A stretch of 5,062 nt of DNA from Planctomycetales bacterium (GTDB taxonomy: Bacteria > Planctomycetota > Planctomycetia > Planctomycetales > Planctomycetaceae): NCBI GenBank assembly GCA_020050375.1, contig JAGVKR010000064.1, forward strand, positions 1-5,062. The letters run 5' to 3'. The translations under genes were made by a program, and so were the position numbers. The notes beneath the pieces were generated by a model, which saw only the letters and a list, made by a program, of their open reading frames with translations, searched no databases and had not been told where the DNA came from. Positions 1 through 5,062 of this stretch are shown here, piece after piece. Position 1 is the first letter of the stretch. Each line of letters opens with the position of its first letter.

Positions 1-2
1 AT

Positions 3-80
3 CAACTCACCATTCACACGGCCGACTTCCTCCGGGCGCTGGCCGTGGCACCCGAACTTTTCGTGTTGACAAAGCACTAG
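3..80 (+). CDS. C-terminal end of an upstream gene (partial)
   Basis: The frame starting at base 3 reads 25 codons to a TAG at 78-80, with a peptide ending ...FLRALAVAPELFVLTKH. Third positions are mostly G or C, as in the confirmed genes here, whereas another frame stops at 67-69. This supports a real coding tail. The segment 'IHTADFLRAL' faintly resembles the last helix of PIN-domain nucleases, where a 'TPEEFL'-like segment is common. That is only a resemblance, and 25 residues cannot establish a family. The rest of the gene lies left of the window. Confidence 0.5.
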   Translation, partial: QLTIHTADFLRALAVAPELFVLTKH

Positions 81-197
81 TCACGGGAAACGGAAACCTT
101 TGCAGCGGAATAACTTCCGTGGTTCCTCCCTGCCGAGTCTCGGAGGGCCTCGCGGGTTCGAAACGCGCAAAAGCGAGCGTTTTCGGGGGTGCACTGG

Positions 198-275
198 ATG
201 ATTCCGGAGGTGGTTTTGAAGCCGCTCGCGCGGCGATCGATCGTCAAGAAGCCGAGTCGGCGCTCCGGCGGATGA
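198..275 (+). other. possible short leader ORF overlapping the hydrolase start
   Basis: An ATG at 198-200 opens a 25-codon frame ending at TGA 273-275, so its stop overlaps the hydrolase ATG (272-274) as ATGA, the classic layout for translational coupling. Inside it, the best Shine-Dalgarno sequence of this spacer, GGAGG at 206-210, lies 5 bases before an in-frame TTG (216-218). That start would give a 19-residue, strongly basic peptide (MKPLARRSIVKKPSRRSGG). The hydrolase ATG itself has only a weak GGCGG-like sequence before it, so ribosomes handed on from the leader could explain its translation. Short ORFs of this size arise by chance in GC-rich DNA and no homology is visible. I treat this as a hypothesis. 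Confidence 0.18.
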
Positions 276-2296
276 AAGCGTGGCTCTGCTGTCTGGTCCA
301 CCTGACCGCTCTCGGGTTCCTGCTGGGGGCCGCTTCGACGGGGCTTGCGCAAAACGCCCATCCGCTTTCGGCCGAGGAGCGACAGTCGCTCGACGAAGGA
401 CAGCAGAAGCTGCGAGCGGCGCTCGACGCCCTGAATGACCGGGCCGCGGCCGATGTCGCCGATGCGGCGATCTTCGCCAAGGGGTTGGCCTGGGGGCTCC
501 GCTACGATGCGACCTTCACGCCGGCGGATGTCGCGCTGATGCAGAAGGGGCTCGCGCGCGGGATGGAGCGCGCCCAGGCACTGGCCGCCGGCAAACATCC
601 GTGGAGCACACGCACGGGAAAGCTGGCGCTGGCGTACGTGTCGCGCATCGACGGCTCGGTGCAGCCTTATGGAGTCATCGTGCCGGCGGGTTACGATCGC
701 TCGAAGCCGATTCGTCTCGACGTCGTTCTGCACGGCAGCACGCGGCCGGTCGGGCTTTCCGAATTGCGGTTTCTGTCGCGCTTCGACGCGGGGGATGAGC
801 CGGGCAAAGCCGAAGTTGCGGAGGCGACCACGCCCGACATGCCCTACATCGAGCTGCATCCCCTGGGGCGCGTCGAGAACTGCTACCGCTGGGCCGGGGA
901 GACCGACGTTTTCGAGGCGATCGAAGATGTTTGCCGACGCTACGCGATCGACCGCGACCGGATTGTCCTGCGCGGGATGTCGATGGGCGCTTCGGGGACG
1001 TGGCATCTGGGGCTCAAGCACCCCGATCGGTTCGTGGCGCTCGGGCCGTACTGCGGCTATGTCGACACGCATCGCTTCTCCGAAACGCCGCTGCCGACGT
1101 TCGTCAAAGTCGGCCCGCTCCCCGAGCATCAGGAACTGGGGTTGCACATGCTGGACTCGGTCGACTACGCCGCGAATGCGGGGGTCGTCCCCGCGATCGC
1201 CTGCATGGGCGAGAAAGACGTCTTCTTCCAGGCGCACGTGCTGATGGGGGAGGCGATGCAGCGCGAAGGCCTGACGATGGTCAATCTGATCTCGCCGGGC
1301 ACCGGTCACGTCATCGACCCGGTCACGCACGCCGAGCAGATGCGGCGGATCGGCGAGTTCGCGGCCCGCGGGCTGAATCACGTCCCGAATGAAATCCGCT
1401 TCATCACGTGGACGTTAAAATACAGTCGTTGCCACTGGCTAGAGGTGCTGGGATTGAAACATCACTATGCCCGCGCCCAGCTCGCGGCGCGCCTGCGCGG
1501 CGAAACGATCGAGATCGATGAGCCGCAGAATATCACGCGCTTCGCGATTGCGACGGCGCAGCTTCCGGCAACACCGAAAACGCTGCGTGTCGGCACGACG
1601 GAGCTGGCCGTGCCGAAGTCAATTGGGTCCGCGTCGCGGGGCATCGTTGTCGCGCGGAGCGCCACCGGCTGGCAAATCGCGGGAGAGCTCGACAAAACGC
1701 CGCTCGTCGGCAAGCGGCCGGGTTTGCAAGGTCCGATCGACGATGCGTTCGTCGCGCCCTTCGTCTGCGTTCGCGGCACGGGGCGCCCGTGGAACGCGGC
1801 GGTGCAGGTGTACGCGAACGCGAGCCTCGAGCGCTTCGCCGAAGAGTGGAGACACTACTTCCGCGGCGAGGCGCCGATCAAAGACGACACGGCGATCACC
1901 GAAGACGATCTGCGAACACGCAACCTGATTCTGTTTGGCGATCCGGGGAGCAACGTCTGGATCGCGCGGGCCCTGCCGCAATTGCCTCTTTCGTGGACAA
2001 AAGAGACGTTGCGATTTGAAAGCGTCGACTATCCTTCCGCCGATCATTTACCGGCATTGATTATCGCCAATCCGCTGGCGGGGGGCGAAGGGCGGTATCT
2101 GGTCCTCAACAGCGGTCACACGTTTCGTGAGGCCGAGCTGGCGAAGCTGAACTATCTGCTCTTTCCGCGCTGGGGAGACTGGGCTGTGCTCCAAGTCGAG
2201 CCGAATCGCGAGGCGGCGACAGCCCCGCTCGAGCGTGTCGTCCGCGCGGGTTATTTTGACGAACAATGGAAGCTGCCGGCGGCGACAGGGCCGTAG
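272..2296 (+). CDS. secreted alpha/beta hydrolase, prolyl oligopeptidase/esterase type
   Basis: This 674-residue protein has an N-terminal signal peptide: K2, a hydrophobic stretch at about 4-21, and a likely cleavage after A26 (GLA|QN). It therefore probably acts in the periplasm or outside the cell. Residues 27-120 form an Ala/Leu-rich helical lead-in. The hydrolase core spans about 125-365. It has an oxyanion HG (H154-G155), the nucleophile elbow G-M-S237-M-G, a candidate acid D316 in 'GEKD', and the histidine H346 in 'GTGH'; all triad members are present. Residues 375-660 form a C-terminal part that includes 'GPIDDAF' (487-493) and 'LNSGHTFRE' (612-620), motifs I associate with planctomycete 'prolyl oligopeptidase family serine peptidase' proteins. 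The substrate is unknown; an ester or a peptide are both possible. The frame is open back to a GTG at 119, but that start would bury the signal peptide 51 residues in, so I chose ATG 272. A possible leader ORF overlaps this start. Confidence 0.88.
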   Translation: MKAWLCCLVHLTALGFLLGAASTGLAQNAHPLSAEERQSLDEGQQKLRAALDALNDRAAADVADAAIFAKGLAWGLRYDATFTPADVALMQKGLARGMERAQALAAGKHPWSTRTGKLALAYVSRIDGSVQPYGVIVPAGYDRSKPIRLDVVLHGSTRPVGLSELRFLSRFDAGDEPGKAEVAEATTPDMPYIELHPLGRVENCYRWAGETDVFEAIEDVCRRYAIDRDRIVLRGMSMGASGTWHLGLKHPDRFVALGPYCGYVDTHRFSETPLPTFVKVGPLPEHQELGLHMLDSVDYAANAGVVPAIACMGEKDVFFQAHVLMGEAMQREGLTMVNLISPGTGHVIDPVTHAEQMRRIGEFAARGLNHVPNEIRFITWTLKYSRCHWLEVLGLKHHYARAQLAARLRGETIEIDEPQNITRFAIATAQLPATPKTLRVGTTELAVPKSIGSASRGIVVARSATGWQIAGELDKTPLVGKRPGLQGPIDDAFVAPFVCVRGTGRPWNAAVQVYANASLERFAEEWRHYFRGEAPIKDDTAITEDDLRTRNLILFGDPGSNVWIARALPQLPLSWTKETLRFESVDYPSADHLPALIIANPLAGGEGRYLVLNSGHTFREAELAKLNYLLFPRWGDWAVLQVEPNREAATAPLERVVRAGYFDEQWKLPAATGP

Positions 2297-2322
2297 GGGC
2301 ACGATTGATTTGCGTAACAAAT

Positions 2323-2353
2323 ACTGTTGGACCGACGGCGACGCGGCAACAGT
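2323..2353 (+). terminator. stem-loop downstream of the hydrolase, possible terminator
   Basis: ACTGTTG (2323-2329) and CAACAGT (2347-2353) are perfect 7-base complements. After a 2-base bulge, CCG (2332-2334) can pair with CGG (2344-2346), leaving a loop of 9 bases. The hairpin begins 27 bases after the hydrolase stop. It is followed by CCTGTATTTCT, which is only mildly T-rich, so it is a poor match to a classical intrinsic terminator. It may instead protect the 3' end of the mRNA. Confidence 0.35.
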
Positions 2354-2394
2354 CCTGTATTTCTGCGGCTGCGTGGATTTCACGGAATCACTCG

Positions 2395-2423
2395 TTGTCT
2401 CGCGGTGATCAACTCTCCATAAT
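2395..2423 (+). promoter_or_regulatory. sigma-70-like promoter for the GlsB-type gene
   Basis: TTGTCT (2395-2400) matches 4 of 6 bases of the -35 consensus and CATAAT (2418-2423) matches 5 of 6 of the -10 consensus, with an ideal 17-base spacer. Transcription would start near 2430 and give a leader of about 55 bases before the ATG at 2486. It lies in the AT-richest part of a GC-rich spacer, downstream of the hairpin at 2323-2353. It was predicted by eye only. Confidence 0.5.
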
Positions 2424-2473
2424 TTACGAACGGCGCGGCGTTTTCCGGCAACTCGGTTTCTCTATCAAAGAGT

Positions 2474-2478
2474 GGGAG
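2474..2478 (+). promoter_or_regulatory. ribosome binding site of the GlsB-type gene
   Basis: GGGAG lies 7 bases before the ATG at 2486. It is the clearest Shine-Dalgarno sequence attached to an assigned gene here and it fixes that start. Confidence 0.6.
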
Positions 2479-2485
2479 ACGCAAG

Positions 2486-2743
2486 ATGAGAATCCTTTCG
2501 TGGATCGTATTCGGGCTGGTCGCGGGAGTTATCGCGAAATGGCTGCTTCCCGGCCGCGATCCGCAGGGATGCATCGTCACCGTTGCGCTGGGGATCGCCG
2601 GAGGAATCGTTGGCGGCTGGATCGGAACGCAGATGGGACTGGGAACCGTCCAGGGTTTCGATATCGGCAGCTTCTTTCTGGCCGTCGGCGGAACGATGAT
2701 CCTGCTTTACGTACACCGGATGCTCGTCTCGCGGAAGCGGTGA
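2486..2743 (+). CDS. GlsB/YeaQ/YmgE-type stress-associated membrane protein
   Basis: This 85-residue inner-membrane protein has three predicted membrane segments at about 4-21, 28-48 and 60-79 and a basic tail (SRKR) that probably faces the cytoplasm. The loop 'LLPGRDPQG' (20-28) after helix 1, and the Gly-rich helix 2 (GIAGGIVGGWIG, 36-47), are the signature of the transglycosylase-associated family (Pfam PF04226). Length is normal for the family. Members such as E. coli YeaQ and YmgE respond to stress, but their biochemical function is not established and no enzyme activity should be inferred from the family name. The gene has its own promoter (2395-2423) and ribosome binding site, so it is probably monocistronic. 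A structured repeat follows it and separates it from the sigma factor gene. Confidence 0.9.
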   Translation: MRILSWIVFGLVAGVIAKWLLPGRDPQGCIVTVALGIAGGIVGGWIGTQMGLGTVQGFDIGSFFLAVGGTMILLYVHRMLVSRKR

Positions 2744-2758
2744 CGGAAAAAGGGAATA

Positions 2759-2848
2759 GGGGTCAGGATTCAGGGGTCGGGGATCAGGGGACCGACTTTT
2801 GCAAGTTCTCTCCATCTCCCCGACCCCCGACCCCTGATTCCCGACCCC
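2759..2848. repeat. G-rich/C-rich imperfect inverted repeat with internal 14-base repeats
   Basis: The left arm (2759-2790) and right arm (2818-2848) can form about 28 Watson-Crick pairs with three mismatches and one bulged base, around a 27-base loop (2791-2817). Inside the loop, ACTT (2795-2798) and AAGT (2803-2806) can form a small apical stem. The left arm is itself two 14-base near-copies (2759-2772 and 2773-2786, 11 of 14 identical), each starting GGGGTC, followed by a further GGGG. The plus strand of the left arm therefore has four GGGG runs with loops of 10, 2 and 4 bases. The right arm offers a comparable set on the minus strand. The element starts 15 bases after the GlsB-type stop and ends 19 bases before the sigma factor ATG. 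It could serve as a terminator-like barrier, an attenuator of the sigma gene, or a dispersed REP-like repeat. Confidence 0.8.
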
Positions 2849-2867
2849 TTCCTCCACGGAACGAAGT

Positions 2868-3671
2868 ATGTCCGATTCGGAACGCGAGCATCGCAGCACC
2901 GAGGACTTCAGCGGGATCGCCACGCGCTGGAGCCTGGTCATGCTCGCGCATCGGGGAACGGTGACGTCGGCGGGGCCTGCGCGAAACGAGCTGGTCCTCA
3001 AATACCGGCGGGCGATTCGCGCGTATCTCGGCGCGATGCTGCGCGACGATCATGCCGCCGATGAATTGACGCAGGAAGTTGTCCTGCGGCTATTGACCGG
3101 CGCCTTCGCGTCAGCCGCTCCCGAGCACGGGCGGTTTCGGAATTACCTCAAAGTGGCTGTTCGCAATATGGCCCGATCGTACTGGCAGAGCCGCCTTCGC
3201 GACGGCACATCGGCCGTCGACCCGGCCACGATCGCCGTGGCGAAGGAGGACGCCGCCGATGACCCGGTCTGGGATTACGACTGGCGCAGCGCCGTGCTGC
3301 ACGCCGCGTGGGGGTCTCTCAAAAAGTTCGAGCAGGCGAATGCGGGAAATGTGTTCTATTCGGTGCTGAAACTGCGCAGCGAGAATCCCGAGCTCAACTC
3401 GACCGCCTTGGCGCAGCTTCTGGGAGAGCAAACCGGCACGAAGTGCACGGCGGCCAACGTCCGTCAGCAACTGCACCGCGCCAAGTTCCGATTCGCGCAG
3501 CTTCTGGTGGAGGAAGTGGCGCACAGCCTCGACTGGCCGCTTCCCGACGAGGTCGAGCAGGAGTTGATCGACCTGGGGCTGATCAAGTACGTCCGCGACT
3601 ATCTTCCGACCGACTGGAAGAACAGCGGCGAATTGCGCGAGTTGCCGAACTCGATTGGGCCGATCGAGTGA
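2868..3671 (+). CDS. ECF-like RNA polymerase sigma factor, planctomycete type
   Basis: This 267-residue cytoplasmic sigma-70 family protein would direct RNA polymerase to a specific promoter set. The N-terminal 'ATRWSLV' (18-24) is the usual opening of planctomycete-expanded ECF-like groups. Region 2 spans about 40-110 and includes 'DELTQEVVLRLL' (65-76) and 'HGRFRNYLKVAVRNMARSYW' (87-106), the core-binding and -10 recognition part. A linker (111-155) leads to a helix-turn-helix region 4 at about 158-215, with 'NSTALAQLLG' and 'TAANVRQQLHRAKFRFAQLL'. About 50 residues follow region 4 (216-267, with 'EVEQELIDLGLIKYVRDYL'), longer than a minimal ECF sigma. No anti-sigma factor or kinase gene is adjacent, so its control is not visible here. 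The start ATG has only a weak GGAA (2858-2861) before it. The 'TRWSLV' position near the N-terminus agrees with this start. It is convergent with the BFD-like gene, 26 bases away. Confidence 0.88.
   Translation: MSDSEREHRSTEDFSGIATRWSLVMLAHRGTVTSAGPARNELVLKYRRAIRAYLGAMLRDDHAADELTQEVVLRLLTGAFASAAPEHGRFRNYLKVAVRNMARSYWQSRLRDGTSAVDPATIAVAKEDAADDPVWDYDWRSAVLHAAWGSLKKFEQANAGNVFYSVLKLRSENPELNSTALAQLLGEQTGTKCTAANVRQQLHRAKFRFAQLLVEEVAHSLDWPLPDEVEQELIDLGLIKYVRDYLPTDWKNSGELRELPNSIGPIE
3649..3669. terminator. stem-loop at the convergent gene junction, possible terminator
   Basis: ACTCGAT (3649-3655) and ATCGAGT (3663-3669) form a perfect 7-base stem around a 7-base loop. The hairpin ends in the T of the sigma gene TGA (3669-3671). 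It is the only clear stem between the convergent sigma and BFD-like genes and could be read from either strand. No T-tract follows on either side, and the left arm is coding, so a role in termination is uncertain. Confidence 0.25.
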
Positions 3672-3697
3672 CCGGGGTTTGGGGGCGCGAACGTCGG

Positions 3698-4000
3698 CTA
3701 TGGCTCGACGGGCGGCAGCGGAATGGCCCCCGGCGGTGGTTTGCCCCCGCCTTCGCGAATATAGGTCGCGCGCTGCCGGGCGTATTCTTCGGGAGTCATC
3801 TGATCGGCGATCGTCACCTGTCCCGTGACCGCTTCTTCGAAATACCGCTTGAGATAAGGAACGCACCAGCCGCACCCTGTCCCCGCCCCGCCACACTCGC
3901 TGATCTGGCTCGCGCGCCGCGGCCGGTGAATGCGGATATGGTTCAGAATCTTCCGCTTCGAGACGTGGAAGCAGTAGCAGATGGTATCTTCGGGTTCCAA
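3698..4000 (-). CDS. BFD-like [2Fe-2S]-binding protein
   Basis: This 100-residue protein contains one BFD-type [2Fe-2S] domain (Pfam PF04324) at about 6-55. The cysteine set is C8-x-C10 and C43-x2-C46, within 'CGGAGTGCGWC' (36-46), matching the four cluster ligands of bacterioferritin-associated ferredoxin. C36 is an extra cysteine. E. coli Bfd (64 residues) reduces iron in bacterioferritin, but standalone BFD domains also serve in other electron transfer, so the partner is not known here. After the domain comes a 45-residue tail ending in a Pro-rich stretch (GGGKPPPGAIPLPPVEP), longer than plain Bfd. No ATG or GTG is available in frame between the upstream stop TAA at 4042-4040 and C8, so the start is probably TTG 4000-3998, which gives 'MEPEDTICYC'. 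The gene lies 39 bases after the DUF1559-type gene on the same strand, and the two may share a transcript. Confidence 0.85.
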   Translation of the reverse strand: MEPEDTICYCFHVSKRKILNHIRIHRPRRASQISECGGAGTGCGWCVPYLKRYFEEAVTGQVTIADQMTPEEYARQRATYIREGGGKPPPGAIPLPPVEP

Positions 4001-4039
4001 GAGTTCGCTGTCCGTTTCTGAGCGGTCGAGGGGATCGAA

Positions 4040-5062
4040 TTATTTCCGCGGTGCGAGTTGAATATGGTCAGTTTCAACGCGATACGTCAGGCCGGCGGGT
4101 TTGAGCAGACCGTCGAGAATCTCGCCGACCGTCGTGTTCTCCAGCCGAATTCGCACGGGAACCTTGAGCCCGGCGACGGCAGCCCCCAGTTCGGCGTTGT
4201 CGAAACGAATCGGCGCTCCGATCATATCCGCGACGCCCGGCAGCCACTCATGCAAAGGCCTGGAGCGCGGAAGATCGTAGAGCAGAATCGGCTGGCGCAG
4301 CGATTTCGCAAGGTCGATCTGACTTCGGAGAGGTTCGGGAGCGAACTCGGGTTCGAGCGGTTGATCGTCTCCATCGTCGGATTCGGATGTCAGCGGGATG
4401 AGTGTGCCGATGGCTGGCGCAGAACGCCCCGCTTTCGCAACAACTTCTTCGCCCGTTCCCGGCGATTCAGTGGGTGGTCCGTCAGCCATTGCCGCCATGC
4501 CGCGCAGCAGGCGCGAATCGGTCGCAGCGCTGACGACCCGGACGCTTCCGTCGGCGAGCAACGCGAGCATCGAATCGGCGGCCCCTGTGCCGAATCCGTC
4601 GGGGCCGTTAACGTACGGCTCGCGGGTCAGCGGTCGAACGGTGGAACGCCCACCGGCCGCCCACGAGCCCAGATGCTTCTGAACTCCCAGCGCGAGCCAG
4701 GTATTCGACGCCCCATCGCGAATGTCGGTCAGTCGCGTACTCCGATTGTCGCCGAAGATTCCCGCGCGTGGATCGCCAGCCGAAAGCCGCGCCGCATCGT
4801 CGCCGACGCCCGCCACGCCAACAAAATGCGTCGCCGGATATCCGTCACCACCGATGAGGTCTCGAATTGCGGGATTTTGAAATTCGTGCAAGCGGCGGCG
4901 GACGAACGGGTCGTTGAGCGAATCGTTCCAGGTGTGATCCCACGCCACCGGCGGGTGCCCGTCGGCAAACCGGTCGGCCAGCATCGCCTGCCAGCTCAAT
5001 CGCTGTTCGATGAGAAGGTTCGAAGCAGGGGCGGTCCCCGAGGGAAACGCGGCTTCGGCATC
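4040..5062 (-). CDS. DUF1559-type protein fused to a secretin-like (STN-like) domain, N-terminus outside window
   Basis: The frame stays open to the right edge, so 340 C-terminal residues are visible (numbered from the edge). The TTG at 4999 is an internal leucine in 'RLSWQAML', not a start. Residues 22-30 and 107-123 ('RSTRLTDIRDGASNTWL') match DUF1559, a planctomycete family of exported pilin-like proteins. 'LLADGSVRVVS' (168-178) matches its C-terminal H-x9-DG motif, but the expected His is Ala (A161). A low-complexity acidic/Pro linker (195-245) follows. Residues 250-340 ('PVRIRLENTTVGEILDGLL', 'GLTYRVETDHIQLAP') resemble the short N-terminal domain of secretins and TonB receptors. A signal sequence or type IV-pilin-like N-terminus would be expected in the missing part. 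It may be cotranscribed with the BFD-like gene downstream. Function is unknown; a surface or envelope role is inferred from the families. Confidence 0.78.
   Translation of the reverse strand, partial: DAEAAFPSGTAPASNLLIEQRLSWQAMLADRFADGHPPVAWDHTWNDSLNDPFVRRRLHEFQNPAIRDLIGGDGYPATHFVGVAGVGDDAARLSAGDPRAGIFGDNRSTRLTDIRDGASNTWLALGVQKHLGSWAAGGRSTVRPLTREPYVNGPDGFGTGAADSMLALLADGSVRVVSAATDSRLLRGMAAMADGPPTESPGTGEEVVAKAGRSAPAIGTLIPLTSESDDGDDQPLEPEFAPEPLRSQIDLAKSLRQPILLYDLPRSRPLHEWLPGVADMIGAPIRFDNAELGAAVAGLKVPVRIRLENTTVGEILDGLLKPAGLTYRVETDHIQLAPRK

Noticed and set aside
66..71. Perfect TTGACA as a -35 box for the hydrolase
   Set aside because: No acceptable -10 sequence is found 16-18 bases downstream (AACGGA region), and it lies in the coding tail of the upstream gene.
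159..185. Imperfect hairpin CGAAACGC / GCGTTTTCG before the hydrolase
   Set aside because: The stem needs a bulge and is not followed by a T-tract. It is too weak to call a terminator for the upstream gene.
119..271. GTG 119 as the hydrolase start
   Set aside because: It would add 51 residues of low-quality sequence ahead of an obvious signal peptide beginning at ATG 272.
77..1381. Long open frame on the minus strand (434 residues) opposite the hydrolase
   Set aside because: The product is rich in Arg, Pro and His with no recognisable domain or signal. It mirrors the codon pattern of the well-supported hydrolase, as is usual in GC-rich DNA.
2744..2867. CRISPR array or phage attachment site in the repeat region
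   Set aside because: There are only two 14-base near-copies without spacers, and the structure is an inverted repeat. No cas, integrase or tRNA gene is present.
2266..2964. Plus-strand open frame running through the GlsB-type gene and the repeat
   Set aside because: It crosses the repeat element and two real gene starts in another frame, and the translated repeat gives Pro/Arg-rich filler.
3111..3896. Minus-strand open frame of 261 residues spanning the sigma and BFD-like genes
   Set aside because: It overlaps two genes with clear family motifs, and its product is low-complexity and Arg-rich with no domain. It is a frame shadow.
4997..4999. TTG 4999 as the start of the DUF1559-type gene
   Set aside because: The frame continues upstream to the window edge with family-like sequence (N-x-x-x-x-x-RLSWQ), so this is an internal leucine codon.

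Overview
The window looks like a chromosomal stretch of a high-GC planctomycete (Planctomycetota). The assignment rests on protein family content, not on any marker gene. It carries an RNA polymerase sigma factor with the 'TRWSLV...GRFRNYL' signature typical of the large planctomycete ECF-like groups. It also carries a DUF1559-type protein fused to a short secretin-like domain, and a secreted alpha/beta hydrolase of a kind common in that phylum. Shine-Dalgarno signals are weak or absent at most starts, and two genes or ORFs appear to use or tolerate TTG.

Layout. Positions 3-80 hold the last 25 codons of a plus-strand gene that enters from the left. A 190-base spacer follows, with a possible short leader ORF overlapping the next start (ATGA). 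Positions 272-2296 (+) encode a 674-residue exported serine hydrolase of the prolyl oligopeptidase/esterase type with a complete Ser-Asp-His set. After a 189-base spacer with a hairpin and a good sigma-70-like promoter comes a small GlsB/YeaQ-type three-helix membrane protein (2486-2743, +). A G-rich/C-rich imperfect inverted repeat (2759-2848) separates it from a 267-residue sigma factor (2868-3671, +). On the other strand, convergent with the sigma gene, lie a BFD-like [2Fe-2S] protein (3698-4000, -) and, upstream of it, a DUF1559/STN-like fusion protein (4040-5062, -) whose N-terminus lies beyond the right edge.

How they relate. The three plus-strand genes are each separated by 120-190 bases with their own signals, so they are probably separate transcription units. 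The two minus-strand genes are 39 bases apart and may be cotranscribed. No mobile element, CRISPR array, RNA gene or defence system is visible. The most unusual items are the paired-arm repeat with quadruplex potential just before the sigma gene, the DUF1559-STN domain fusion, and the possible translationally coupled leader ORF before the hydrolase. I found nothing that amounts to a convincing new multi-gene system.
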